DNA of 60,149 bases, taken from positions 1 to 60,149 of the forward strand of contig CAYMPW010000008.1 of NCBI GenBank assembly GCA_964392725.1. Reading direction: 5' to 3'. The stretch comes from CAYMPW01 sp964392725. Lineage in GTDB: Archaea; Thermoplasmatota; Thermoplasmata; Methanomassiliicoccales; Methanomethylophilaceae. Every line of letters starts with the position of its first letter. Position 1 is the first letter of the stretch. The notes beneath the pieces are model-generated. The model was not told where the DNA came from. It worked only from the letters and a program-made list of their open reading frames with translations, and did not search any database. Shown one piece after another: positions 35,213 to 43,326 of this stretch. Both the position numbers and the translations under genes were made by a program.

Positions 35213-36961
35213 ATGGCCAGAAAAGAGAATTTAGATCTCAATCAAACCGAGATTATTTCTTTTGATTTTTCTTTAGAAGGAAAAGAAGAATTGAAAAAAA
35301 TTCCATACAGTAGCAATTGGCCTGTTGTATATATGATTCACAATAATTCTGAAATGTATGTTGGAGAAACATGCAGCATCAATAATCGTATTTCTCAACA
35401 TCTTTCAAATAACGAAAGAACAAAGCTTGAACGTATAGAAGTTGTATTCGATTCAACATTTAACAAATCTGCAGTTCTGGATGTGGAACAATCTCTGATT
35501 CAGCTTTGTGGTGCCGATTCAAAATATTCTTTACAAAATTTAAACTCAGGTCAATCATCCAAACATAATTATTTTCAACGTGAAATATACATAAATAAAG
35601 TTCAAAGAATATGGGATATTTTAAAAGAAAGAGGTATTGTGGATCATGATTATTTTACATTAAAAAATTCTGACCTATTCAAATATTCACCTTATATCTC
35701 ATTAACCGAGGAACAGAATGCTATTTCAAATAGCATAATTTCCGATATATTAGAAAAATTATCAAACGGTGAATCTGGAACATCTGTTATACACGGGTCT
35801 GCAGGAACTGGAAAAACAATACTTGCGATTAATATGATTTTCCAATTGATAAATGCAGATAAAATCAGAGTTGATGTTGCAAATACAACATATGGTTTTT
35901 CAGATGAACAATTAGCAATACACGAATTGCATTCTTATGTAAAATCAAAAGGTTCATTGAAGATTGGATTTGTTTTGCCAATGACATCTTTGCGTTCAAC
36001 TATAAAGAAAATATTCAAAGAGTCAAGAAATGGATTAAAACCAGGTATAGTAATCGGACCAGCTGAAGTTTTGAAAAGAGATTATGATGTATTATTTGTA
36101 GATGAAAGTCACAGACTCGCACAAAGAAAAAACATCACCGCCATGGGTGCTTTTGATAATACATGTAAGGCATTAAATCTGAATAAATACGAATCAACTC
36201 AATTGGATTGGATTGTCAAGTGTAGTAAATATCAGGTTTTATTTTATGATGAAAATCAAAGTGTCAAAGGATCTGATTTAACCTCAGAACAATTTAAAAA
36301 ATCAATAGGCCAAAATGCCACCCAATATCGTTTAAAGACTCAGATGAGATGTCTTGCTGCAGATGAATATCCATTTTTGCTGAAAGATGTTTTCAACTGT
36401 GTTGAGTGTGTTAAAGAGTTTAAAGCAGGAATCGAAGGATATGATTTGAGATTGTTCGATGATGTCAACGAAATGATTGAAGAGATTAAATCATTGAATA
36501 AAACCTATGGACTTTGTCGTAATGTTGCCGGATATTCCTGGAAATGGATATCCAAAGGCAAAACAATGGATGAAATTCTTCAAAATAATTTGGAAGACAT
36601 CAATATTGGGCCATACAAATATATCTGGAATATGACGGGATCCGAATGGATTATCCGTGAAAATTCTATCAATGAAATAGGTTGTATACATACAACACAG
36701 GGATATGATCTAAATTACGTCGGAGTTATCTTTGGAAATGAAATCGATTATGATAAAAATACTAATCAGATCACAATCGATACTTCGAAATTTTACGATA
36801 AAGGTGTAAAGAATTCTATGACGCCCGAAGTGATTAAAAAATTCATAATAAATGCATATAAAGTTATGATGTTAAGAGGCGTAAAGGGTTGCTATGTGTA
36901 TGCATGCAACCCTGGATTAAGAGAATATTTTAGACAATATTTTGATTCAGATGGTGCATAA
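35213..36961 (+). CDS. GIY-YIG nuclease domain fused to a Schlafen-type (DUF2075) helicase
   Basis: A 582-residue protein. Residues about 35-70 are a GIY-YIG nuclease: VVYMI, YVGET (49-53) and the catalytic-type arginine in NNRISQH. A P-loop ATPase follows, with Walker A GSAGTGKT (about 196-203) and Walker B DVLFVDESHR (about 293-302), and later motifs TQMRCL and TTQGYDLNYVGVIFG, matching DUF2075, the helicase part of group 3 Schlafen proteins. Such fusions are suspected to act in phage defence or nucleic-acid processing. The DNA is clearly AT-rich. ATG 35213 is about 30 bases from a TATA element (AAATATATT, 35178-35186); ATG 35207 is also possible. Confidence 0.82.
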   Translation: MARKENLDLNQTEIISFDFSLEGKEELKKIPYSSNWPVVYMIHNNSEMYVGETCSINNRISQHLSNNERTKLERIEVVFDSTFNKSAVLDVEQSLIQLCGADSKYSLQNLNSGQSSKHNYFQREIYINKVQRIWDILKERGIVDHDYFTLKNSDLFKYSPYISLTEEQNAISNSIISDILEKLSNGESGTSVIHGSAGTGKTILAINMIFQLINADKIRVDVANTTYGFSDEQLAIHELHSYVKSKGSLKIGFVLPMTSLRSTIKKIFKESRNGLKPGIVIGPAEVLKRDYDVLFVDESHRLAQRKNITAMGAFDNTCKALNLNKYESTQLDWIVKCSKYQVLFYDENQSVKGSDLTSEQFKKSIGQNATQYRLKTQMRCLAADEYPFLLKDVFNCVECVKEFKAGIEGYDLRLFDDVNEMIEEIKSLNKTYGLCRNVAGYSWKWISKGKTMDEILQNNLEDINIGPYKYIWNMTGSEWIIRENSINEIGCIHTTQGYDLNYVGVIFGNEIDYDKNTNQITIDTSKFYDKGVKNSMTPEVIKKFIINAYKVMMLRGVKGCYVYACNPGLREYFRQYFDSDGA

Positions 36962-37256
36962 TTCCACATGTTTGAATCTTATTAAATTTAATTATTCAGT
37001 TCAGACAAATCTGCGCCCATTCCAAAAAATATAACAATCAGGCCCCCAAAGTCCCGCAGTTATGGCAACTTTTACTCTTTCCCATTTGGTAAATCACCAA
37101 ATACTGTTTATTGCCAGATTTATCAGTTGATATTTTGTTTTATTGAGATTAGAGTGCTGCAAATACACTCGACATATGTTTGAAATATAATCCCAATATG
37201 TAAAAAATACTGCAAACTTTAAACTCTTCAACGCTATGTTTCCTTTGAGTGTTACA
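36962..37256. other. 295-base intergenic region with a palindrome
   Basis: AT-rich and without a convincing gene. It holds the palindrome at 37084-37102 and a TATA-like AAATATAAT near 37183. Nothing else was seen. Confidence 0.5.
37084..37102. promoter_or_regulatory. palindrome, TetR-site-like (copy 1)
   Basis: ATTTGGT (37084-37090) and ACCAAAT (37096-37102), perfect arms with a five-base spacer. The same core, with longer arms, occurs at 37985-38007 beside the TetR gene. It lies upstream of the MazG-like gene. Confidence 0.5.
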
Positions 37257-37619
37257 ATGGATTCTGACACAACAATCAAAGATCTGAAAGAAATCGTCCG
37301 CGCATTCTGCGAAGAACGCGACTGGTCCCAATTTCACAACCCCAAAGATTTGGCAATCGGCATGGCAACAGAATCTTCTGAATTGTTGCAGATATTCAGA
37401 TTCAAAACACCCGAAGAATCCGCAGCTTTGATTTCGGAAGACGTAACGGGAAAACACATCAAAGAAGAATTATCGGATATCCTGTATTTCGTTCTCAGGT
37501 TCGCTCAGATGAACAATATTGATTTATCTTCCGAGTTGGAATCCAAAATCAAAAAGAACGCAGAGAAATATCCATTGGATAAATCAACGGGATCGAATAA
37601 GAAATACGATGAATTGTAA
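37257..37619 (+). CDS. MazG-like nucleotide pyrophosphohydrolase
   Basis: A 120-residue all-alpha NTP pyrophosphatase. The magnesium-binding pattern is present: E-x-x-E in MATESSELLQIFRF and E-x-x-D in KEELSDILYFVLRFA. W-x-x-F-x-x-P-K-D-L (WSQFHNPKDLAIG) is typical of the short MazG-like subgroup, which cleaves nucleoside triphosphates, often dCTP-type or damaged ones, to monophosphate and pyrophosphate. ATG 37257 is chosen over 37236 because conservation starts just after it. It sits downstream of a palindrome that may bind the nearby TetR regulator. Confidence 0.85.
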   Translation: MDSDTTIKDLKEIVRAFCEERDWSQFHNPKDLAIGMATESSELLQIFRFKTPEESAALISEDVTGKHIKEELSDILYFVLRFAQMNNIDLSSELESKIKKNAEKYPLDKSTGSNKKYDEL

Positions 37620-37656
37620 TTCTTATCGATGCACTCAAATTTGATGGATAAAAATT

Positions 37657-37683
37657 TCAGTGGCCATATAACCACTGATTTTC
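37657..37683. terminator. bidirectional terminator
   Basis: TCAGTGG (37657-37663) and CCACTGA (37672-37678) around an eight-base loop, with T-rich sequence on both sides. It separates the MazG-like gene from the convergent small membrane protein. Confidence 0.7.
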
Positions 37684-37695
37684 TTTAGAAAATGT

Positions 37696-37884
37696 TTATT
37701 TTGATTTGTTCTCTTTGTCCAAACGATATCTGCCAATGAAGTATGGTATCGTACTAGATGCAATCATAATAGGCGTAAGCGTACCAAAAATATCCCTGTG
37801 GCCTATATTATTCATTGTGATCCCACCAATCGTTGAAATCAATATCAACACAATAGATATGTTACGCAATGTTTCAAATTTCAT
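37696..37884 (-). CDS. small two-helix membrane protein, hypothetical
   Basis: A 62-residue frame with two hydrophobic segments (ISIVLILISTIGGI and FGTLTPIMIASSTIPYFIG) and a charged tail (RYRLDKENKSK), following the positive-inside rule. A TATA-like AAATATATAGC on the minus strand (37961-37970) gives a plausible promoter with a leader of about 50 bases. No family is recognised. It shares its upstream region, with a 23-base palindrome, with the divergent TetR gene, as expected of a TetR-controlled membrane protein, but it could also be a chance frame. Confidence 0.5.
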   Translation of the reverse strand: MKFETLRNISIVLILISTIGGITMNNIGHRDIFGTLTPIMIASSTIPYFIGRYRLDKENKSK

Positions 37885-37984
37885 CCAATATCCCGCCCAA
37901 TCGGACTCTGTAGTGAATAAGAATTACAACGATAGTCCTATTCCTAGTCCAAATATTCATGCTATATATTTAATGAAAATTTTA

Positions 37985-38007
37985 CCATTTGGTACATTAC
38001 CAAATGG
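37985..38007. promoter_or_regulatory. 23-base perfect palindrome, TetR-site-like (copy 2)
   Basis: CCATTTGGT and ACCAAATGG, nine-base perfect arms around a five-base spacer. It lies between the divergent promoters of the small membrane protein and the TetR regulator, the usual position for a TetR autoregulatory site. Confidence 0.65.
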
Positions 38008-38114
38008 AAATAATGCGGAAATCGAACTATCCGATTATAAAGTACCAAAGTTTCGTAAATATTGAATGTCCGTGAATAAATGATATATACCGAATAAAAA
38101 GATGCGCGTAGCGT

Positions 38115-38690
38115 ATGGTAAATAAGAAGGACGAAATAATCGAATCCACGATCAAAGCTTTTTTTATTCGTGGGGAAAAGTGGTCTTTGGATGATGTAGC
38201 AAAAGACGTCAATTGTTCAAAAACACTAATTATTCAATATCATTCCAACAAGGAAAATTTATTGGCCGATTGTTTCGATGTAATATGCAAAGACATCAAA
38301 TCATCCTTGTCTTGTGTTCCTTTTCCAATTGATTGTTCTGTTGACAATTTAAAAGATTATTTGTGTAAGACTTGGATGCAATATTTTCATTATCTGTTGA
38401 ACAATCCCGAAAGAGCGGAATTGTTTATCAGATATACAACGCACCACCAATACGCTCCCGGATGTATTGCATTACATGATTTGCCTTTGGAGTATGCTCT
38501 CAAAAAAATTCTCGGGGATAATTATTCTGTTATCAAATCAATCGATGAGGATTTTGAACTGATTGTAAAATACATGGTTTCCGTAGCAAATGCTATGGCT
38601 ACAAGCGTATCAAAAGGTGAATTCAAAGATGATTCGGATCTTCCCGATAAAATAATCAAATTGATTACCGACGGAGTATATCCGAAGTAA
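38115..38690 (+). CDS. TetR/AcrR-family transcriptional regulator
   Basis: A 191-residue protein. The N-terminal 50 residues are a TetR helix-turn-helix (IIESTIKAFFIRGEKWSLDDVAKDVNCSKTLIIQYHSNKENLLADCFD), with YHSNKENLL in place of the usual YYYFxxKExL. The remainder is the helical ligand-binding and dimer domain. GATATATACC (38082-38091) is about 28 bases before ATG, so the message is nearly leaderless. A 23-base palindrome lies about 110 bases upstream and a shorter copy near 37084; both are likely binding sites. The ligand is unknown. Confidence 0.87.
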   Translation: MVNKKDEIIESTIKAFFIRGEKWSLDDVAKDVNCSKTLIIQYHSNKENLLADCFDVICKDIKSSLSCVPFPIDCSVDNLKDYLCKTWMQYFHYLLNNPERAELFIRYTTHHQYAPGCIALHDLPLEYALKKILGDNYSVIKSIDEDFELIVKYMVSVANAMATSVSKGEFKDDSDLPDKIIKLITDGVYPK

Positions 38691-39162
38691 ATATTCGGAC
38701 TTGAACAGCGGCAATATTTGCCTGAGTTCAAAAAGATTTGATTGCATTATGTTTACGGTTAGTAATGGTATTTGCAGTCGTATGTATTGCATGGAGATGG
38801 TATTCAATTTTGAAATATATTCTCAAATTCTTTGAATATATTCCCTATCAAAACATGTAATTTTACTTTCACTTTCCCTATCAAAACATGTAATTTTGGT
38901 CCTACATTCCCTCATGAAACATGTAATTTAAAAAAGAGCCAGACATTATATTTTTACGTATCAGAAAAAAATTAAAATTTTTGTATGTAAAATAAGCATG
39001 ATTTTACCGAATATCTTGGTCCATACATCTATGTTAAAAATTCAATTCGTATGGTAAAAATTTTGTTTAAATGCACCGTTATTTCTTATATTCTTTTTTT
39101 GACATCGTAATTTGAATTGTTACATACAACTGTTTTATCAACATTGAAATTCATTACCAAAT
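38691..39162. other. 472-base AT-rich intergenic region with a short tandem repeat
   Basis: No gene is convincing. It contains the three-copy 33-base-period repeat (38841-38930), a pair of GAAATATATTC/GAATATATTC elements just before it (38811-38844), and long A/T runs. A TACCAAAT half-site abuts the start of the 39163 gene. Confidence 0.55.
38841..38930. repeat. three direct repeats with a 33-base period
   Basis: Copies start at 38841, 38874 and 38907, exactly 33 bases apart. Copies 1 and 2 are identical over 24 bases (TTCCCTATCAAAACATG... to TAATTTT); copy 3 differs at four consecutive bases but keeps TTCCCT and AAACATGTAATTT. The nine-base gaps are unrelated. Each copy contains the palindrome ACATGT. 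The form suggests iteron-like protein-binding sites on one face of the helix. Confidence 0.8.
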
Positions 39163-39843
39163 ATGGACAATAAAACTCTGTCAATAATTGTTGTTGCAGT
39201 ATTGGTTGTTGCTGCCATAGGTGGTGCAATCGCACTCTTAGGTAATGGTAGCGGCGACGATCCTGTTACAGAAGGTGTCATCTATATCGGAAACGGTGGA
39301 AAAACATCTAGCGGAGAAGATAAATCCGGATTAACTTCCCAGACTGTTTCTAAAAATATGTTTACATATGCAGATCATAGTTTTGTAAAATGGAATACCA
39401 AAGCTGATGGAACAGGTACATCTTATGCACCGGGAGATGCAATTTCATACAGCCCTACCGTAAAACTCTACGCACAGTGGGGATATACATTATCTACAAC
39501 TTTTGTAACAAGTGGAACTTCCATTCCCGCTAGCATATATCTTGTCGATAGTTCTTCACATGCAACGTATATTGGATCTAATGGAGCTGCATTACCATCA
39601 GATAATAAAGCCGCAATCTTGTTTTCCGGAGGAGAGGATTGGACATTCAACAGTGAAACATCAAAGTTTGAAGGAAAATTCCTCAAAAACGATGTTACAT
39701 ACACTTGCACATTGAAGATAACATTTGAAGGTACCATTGGAGAACCCGAGTACAAAATAACAAACGAATTCCCATCTGTATTGTTCCAATATAACGGCCC
39801 CGTGGATGTTACATTTTCAACCAAATCAACCAAAGCAGTCTGA
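39163..39843 (+). CDS. membrane-anchored surface protein with a Listeria-Bacteroides repeat
   Basis: A 226-residue protein with an N-terminal membrane anchor (MDNKTLSIIVVAVLVVAAIGGAIALL). One Listeria-Bacteroides (InlB B-type) repeat covers about residues 40-107 (IGNGGKTSS, HSFVKWNTKADGTGTSY, VKLYAQW). The remaining 120 residues are beta-rich and not recognised. The first residues match the 33438-34577 protein, so both seem to belong to one group of anchored surface proteins. There is no clear ribosome binding site. Confidence 0.75.
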   Translation: MDNKTLSIIVVAVLVVAAIGGAIALLGNGSGDDPVTEGVIYIGNGGKTSSGEDKSGLTSQTVSKNMFTYADHSFVKWNTKADGTGTSYAPGDAISYSPTVKLYAQWGYTLSTTFVTSGTSIPASIYLVDSSSHATYIGSNGAALPSDNKAAILFSGGEDWTFNSETSKFEGKFLKNDVTYTCTLKITFEGTIGEPEYKITNEFPSVLFQYNGPVDVTFSTKSTKAV

Positions 39844-39876
39844 TTGAAACAATAAAACAAATTAACAGAGATATGT

Positions 39877-39925
39877 CTGACACACATCCAAAAATCCGGG
39901 TGTGTGCCAGGCATTGTTTTTCTTA
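39877..39925. terminator. bidirectional terminator
   Basis: CACACATCC (39881-39889) pairs with GGGTGTGTG (39898-39906), extended by CTG/CAG after one mismatch. T-rich sequence follows on the plus side (39914-39931) and on the minus side. It separates the surface-protein gene from the convergent ABC operon. Confidence 0.75.
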
Positions 39926-40723
39926 CTTTTTTAACGCTCTTCTTGCAATGCTCATACACAAAACCGTAGAACATATCGCAACAGTAATAACAATCAACAA
40001 ATCCCCTTCGAGAGAAATTCCGGGTAACGAAATCAAACTGTTCGGTACATCGATTGCAGCTCTGCGAACCGCATCCGCGGCATAAGTCAAAGGATTGAGA
40101 TTACTGACAGCCATCAACCAATCCGGGAATGCGGATGTCGGGAACATAATTCCCGAAGCCATCATTAACGGAAGGTTCAGCAGATTCATGAATCCGAAGA
40201 AAGTTTCCTGTCTTTTAATCACGGATCCCAACAAAACGAACATAGACGAGAACGTCAAAGATACGGAAAGGATAACCGTGTACAAAATCAGAATTCCTCC
40301 GATATCGAATCCTCCAACGTACTGCAAACCCAACAGCGTAGCGAATATCAGGATGATTGTACACTGAATCATGGATTTTATCGTATTCGCTAAAATTTTG
40401 GATAAGGGGATCAAACCTCTTGGAACGGGAGATGCCAATAATTTATCCATGAAACCTATTCTTTTATCCCAAATCATGGATTGTCCCACATTCAAAGATC
40501 CCGTAAACGAGGTCATGACAATCATTCCGATTGCCAAGAAACTGAAATAATCCACACCTTCTATCGCTTTGTTTACAAATCCGCTCATGGCAAATCCAAA
40601 CAATCCCAACCATGCCAAAGGTTGGATAAACGTAACGAAAAGAAGCACTTTGCTTCTGTACCAGTGTTTCAATTCTCTTCCGACCAAAGCTTTGGTCTGT
40701 CTTACGCAAGACATAAATGTCAT
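39923..40723 (-). CDS. ABC-2 type permease, drug-export (DrrB-like)
   Basis: A 266-residue permease with six membrane helices. VRQTKALVGRELKHWYRSKVLLFVTFIQPLAWLGLFGFAMSG near the start and LNLPLMMASGIMFPTSAFPDWLMAVSNLNPLTYAADAVR near the end are typical of ABC-2 drug or polysaccharide exporters. Its ATG overlaps the stop of the ATPase gene (TGATG). It forms the channel for that ATPase. Substrate unknown; the MarR gene at the head of the operon suggests a toxic compound. Confidence 0.9.
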   Translation of the reverse strand: MTFMSCVRQTKALVGRELKHWYRSKVLLFVTFIQPLAWLGLFGFAMSGFVNKAIEGVDYFSFLAIGMIVMTSFTGSLNVGQSMIWDKRIGFMDKLLASPVPRGLIPLSKILANTIKSMIQCTIILIFATLLGLQYVGGFDIGGILILYTVILSVSLTFSSMFVLLGSVIKRQETFFGFMNLLNLPLMMASGIMFPTSAFPDWLMAVSNLNPLTYAADAVRRAAIDVPNSLISLPGISLEGDLLIVITVAICSTVLCMSIARRALKK

Positions 40724-41715
40724 CAGTTGCGCCTCCTGTTTTGAACGTTGTATACCCTTCTATCGAATTTGGCACTGTTTTCATCTCTGATGCTTTTTCC
40801 CGTAAACTTAAGGAAAGCATCGTCCAAAGTCGGTTTTTTCAATACGATGGAATTCAAAAGAATCTTGTTTTCGGCAACCGCGCTCAGAATATCTTTCATC
40901 GTATTTTCTCCGTTTTCCGTCAATACGGAATATACATTCTCTTTTCTGTCAACCGATTTGATATTTTTCATTCCGTTGAGAACATCATAGATATCGGAGT
41001 CGTCGGATTCGATTTCGATCCTGTCTCCGCCCAAAGACGATTTCAATTCTTCGGGAGTTCCGGTGGCAACGATTTTTCCCTTATCCACGATGGCAATATG
41101 ATCGCACAGAGAATCCGCTTCTTCCAAGTAATGCGTAGTAAGAATCACGGTCATGTGTTTCCTTTCTTTCATGTCTTTGATGTATTCCCAAATGGTAGCT
41201 CTTGTCTGTACATCCAATCCCAATGTGGGTTCGTCCAAAACCAAAATCTTCGGACTGTGAATCAAACCTTCAGCAAGATTCAGACGTTTTCTCATTCCTC
41301 CGGAATATGTTTCCACTTTGCGGTTTGCGGCTTCTTCCAAATCCGTGATTTTCAGGAGTTCGTTTATGCGTTCTTTTGCTTCCGATTTGGGAAGATCGAA
41401 TAAGGCTGCATGCAATTCCATGTTTTCCCTACCCGTCAATTCCTCATCGGAAGTCAGCAGTTGGGGAACCAAACCCATCTTTTCTCTGATCTTGTTTTCG
41501 TTTCCTTTCAAAGGCAAACCATCAACGGTTATGCTTCCCGAGGTGATGTCAAGCAAAGTATTCATCATGGAAATTGTGGTACTTTTTCCCGCACCGTTCG
41601 GCCCTAGAAGTCCGAAGACTTCTCCTTCTTCCACGGTAAATGAAATCCCGCTGACCGCTTTGACATTTTTATCGTAAACTTTTACGAGATCATCCACAAT
41701 TATGATGGCACTCAT
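40723..41715 (-). CDS. ABC transporter ATPase, DrrA-like
   Basis: A 330-residue ATPase with Walker A GPNGAGKST, signature YSGGMRKRLNLA, Walker B ILVLDEPTLGLD and switch histidine in LTTHYLEEAD. The C-terminal 90 residues match the extra domain of daunorubicin-resistance DrrA proteins. It powers the ABC-2 permease encoded immediately downstream and overlaps the MarR gene upstream by 26 bases, so all three are one operon. Confidence 0.92.
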   Translation of the reverse strand: MSAIIIVDDLVKVYDKNVKAVSGISFTVEEGEVFGLLGPNGAGKSTTISMMNTLLDITSGSITVDGLPLKGNENKIREKMGLVPQLLTSDEELTGRENMELHAALFDLPKSEAKERINELLKITDLEEAANRKVETYSGGMRKRLNLAEGLIHSPKILVLDEPTLGLDVQTRATIWEYIKDMKERKHMTVILTTHYLEEADSLCDHIAIVDKGKIVATGTPEELKSSLGGDRIEIESDDSDIYDVLNGMKNIKSVDRKENVYSVLTENGENTMKDILSAVAENKILLNSIVLKKPTLDDAFLKFTGKSIRDENSAKFDRRVYNVQNRRRN

Positions 41716-42148
41716 TTCTCTCCCTCTTCGTTTCTTTGATTTTTTCTCTTACTCTGGATAAAAGTTCTATGGCGATTTCTTTCTCTTCGTCGGTGAAATC
41801 TTCGAATAATTTGCGATTGGCATTTTCAATCGATTGACGTACCGATTGAACCAAAGATTCTCCGTCTTTTGTAAGATACAGACTATACGTTTTCTTGGTT
41901 CCGCGATTTTCAACCAGATCTTTTTCGATAAGCATTTTTACAGTTCTCGTGGTCATTGCCCTATCAACATCCATATCTTCCGAAAGTTCTTTCATGGAAC
42001 ATCCCGGCTTGAAATTAATATGCATCAGATAATGCCCCGAAGACCAAGTGATGTTCTTTTCTTTCAGAGCATCGTTGATATGAGTATCATAATACCACGT
42101 AATTGCACGCGGACGGATGAAGTCTCTGCGATAGTCGATTTCTTTCAT
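41690..42148 (-). CDS. MarR-family transcriptional regulator
   Basis: A 152-residue winged-helix protein (SMKELSEDMDVDRAMTTRTVKMLIEKDLVENRGTKKTYSLYLTKDGESLV holds the recognition helix and wing). It is the first gene of an exporter operon, the standard place for a MarR repressor released by the exported compound. A palindrome (42181-42194) next to its TATA box is the likely operator. The C-terminus ends in a cysteine/histidine-rich tail (ECHHNCG) that could bind metal, but this is unproven. Confidence 0.88.
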   Translation of the reverse strand: MKEIDYRRDFIRPRAITWYYDTHINDALKEKNITWSSGHYLMHINFKPGCSMKELSEDMDVDRAMTTRTVKMLIEKDLVENRGTKKTYSLYLTKDGESLVQSVRQSIENANRKLFEDFTDEEKEIAIELLSRVREKIKETKRERNECHHNCG

Positions 42149-42171
42149 AACGAGAAATATGAACGTTAGTA

Positions 42172-42194
42172 TTTATAATGATTGACATATCAAT
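42172..42194 (-). promoter_or_regulatory. MarR operon promoter and palindrome
   Basis: ATTGA and TCAAT around TATG/CATA form a 14-base perfect palindrome (42181-42194), directly next to a TATAAAT element (minus strand, about 42172-42178) lying 25-30 bases before the MarR start. Likely the operator of the MarR regulator. Confidence 0.5.
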
Positions 42195-42261
42195 CCTGGA
42201 TTCTTGTTACTACTTTTTCTTTTGGTATAAACGTTAAATAGATGTCTTAGAATCACAGATT

Positions 42262-43224
42262 ATGCGGAAAATTCTGTACACCGGATGTACTATGTCCGAA
42301 GAAGATATCGAAAAATATTATTCTTTGGGATACGACGTTAAAGCAACAAAGCCTCTTTGCGAAGAAGATTTGATCAAAGAAGTCAAGGGAATGGATATTC
42401 TGATTCCCGGCGGTGAAGAGCAGGTTAACAGAAAAGTATTGGAATCCGCAAAAGACACACTCCGCATGGTGGCTTTTCACGGAGTGGGATATGAATATTA
42501 CGTGGATGTAAAATCCGCGAGAGAGTTCGGAATAACCGTAACCAACGTTCCCGACAAGAATTCAACCGCGGTTTCCGAATTTACCGCAGCGGTTATCGGT
42601 ACCGCAATGAAAAGAATCGCATACATCAGTAACACGACAAAAAGCGGAATCTGGACCAAACACATGACTTTGGATATTGCCGATATGACAATCGGAATCG
42701 TCGGAATGGGAAACATCGGAAAGAAAGTTGCCCGCATTATGAACAAAGGTTTCGGATCCAAAATAGTATACAACAGCCATTCCAGAAAACCCGATGTCGA
42801 AGAAGAATTCGATGCTGAATTTATGGATCTTCACGAACTTTGCAAAGTTTCTGATGTTGTTACAATACACTTACCCTTTACAAACGAAACCGAAGGTTTG
42901 ATCGACAGTGTTTGCATCGAAGAAATGAAAGAATCTGCTTTGCTTGTAAATACTTCAAGAGCTGAAATCGTTTCTTCCGATGCGTTGTACGACGGTTTGG
43001 TTAACGATAAAATACGCTGTGCGGCAATGGATTGTTACTACACCGGAAGAATCCCCGTAGAAGGAGATACATTCGGTTTTACCAAGCTCAGCGATGACAA
43101 GTTCATACTTACGCCTCATGTGGCATATTGGTCCCCCAACGCACTTCGCGCGGTACAGGATACAATTATGGATAATATTTTCAAAGTGATGAACGGAGAA
43201 GATTGCGAGAATATCGTGAACTGA
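42262..43224 (+). CDS. D-2-hydroxyacid dehydrogenase family, NAD-binding
   Basis: A 320-residue protein of the phosphoglycerate / D-lactate dehydrogenase family. The nucleotide loop is GMGNIGKKVARIM. Catalytic positions: Arg in VNTSRAEIV, and His in LTPHVAYWSP; the usual glutamate (GALDVFE-type) is replaced by a GAAMDCYYTGRIP-like segment, so the exact chemistry is uncertain. It would reduce a 2-keto acid to the D-hydroxyacid or the reverse. It is monocistronic, divergent from the MarR operon. A TATAAA element near 42223 gives a leader of about 12 bases. Confidence 0.85.
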   Translation: MRKILYTGCTMSEEDIEKYYSLGYDVKATKPLCEEDLIKEVKGMDILIPGGEEQVNRKVLESAKDTLRMVAFHGVGYEYYVDVKSAREFGITVTNVPDKNSTAVSEFTAAVIGTAMKRIAYISNTTKSGIWTKHMTLDIADMTIGIVGMGNIGKKVARIMNKGFGSKIVYNSHSRKPDVEEEFDAEFMDLHELCKVSDVVTIHLPFTNETEGLIDSVCIEEMKESALLVNTSRAEIVSSDALYDGLVNDKIRCAAMDCYYTGRIPVEGDTFGFTKLSDDKFILTPHVAYWSPNALRAVQDTIMDNIFKVMNGEDCENIVN

Positions 43225-43326
43225 ATATTTCATGTTTGAATGTGGATTATTACTCCATTTTTCCTAAAATTTCAATGCTTATTTTTTTAAATAAACAACT
43301 CCATCATAAACTACTGGAGGTTTAAA

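Noticed and set aside
37706..38065. 119-residue plus-strand frame
   Set aside because: It runs through the TATA box and the 23-base palindrome of the TetR region and has no ribosome binding site; the opposite frame (37696-37884) has proper membrane helices and a promoter.
38841..38930. Short CRISPR array
   Set aside because: Only three units, the third diverged, gaps of nine bases, and no cas gene in the window. The spacing rules out normal spacers.
38998..39060. 19-codon ORF and CCATAC/GTATGG repeat in the AT-rich gap
   Set aside because: No ribosome binding site, and AT-rich sequence makes such short frames and repeats common by chance.
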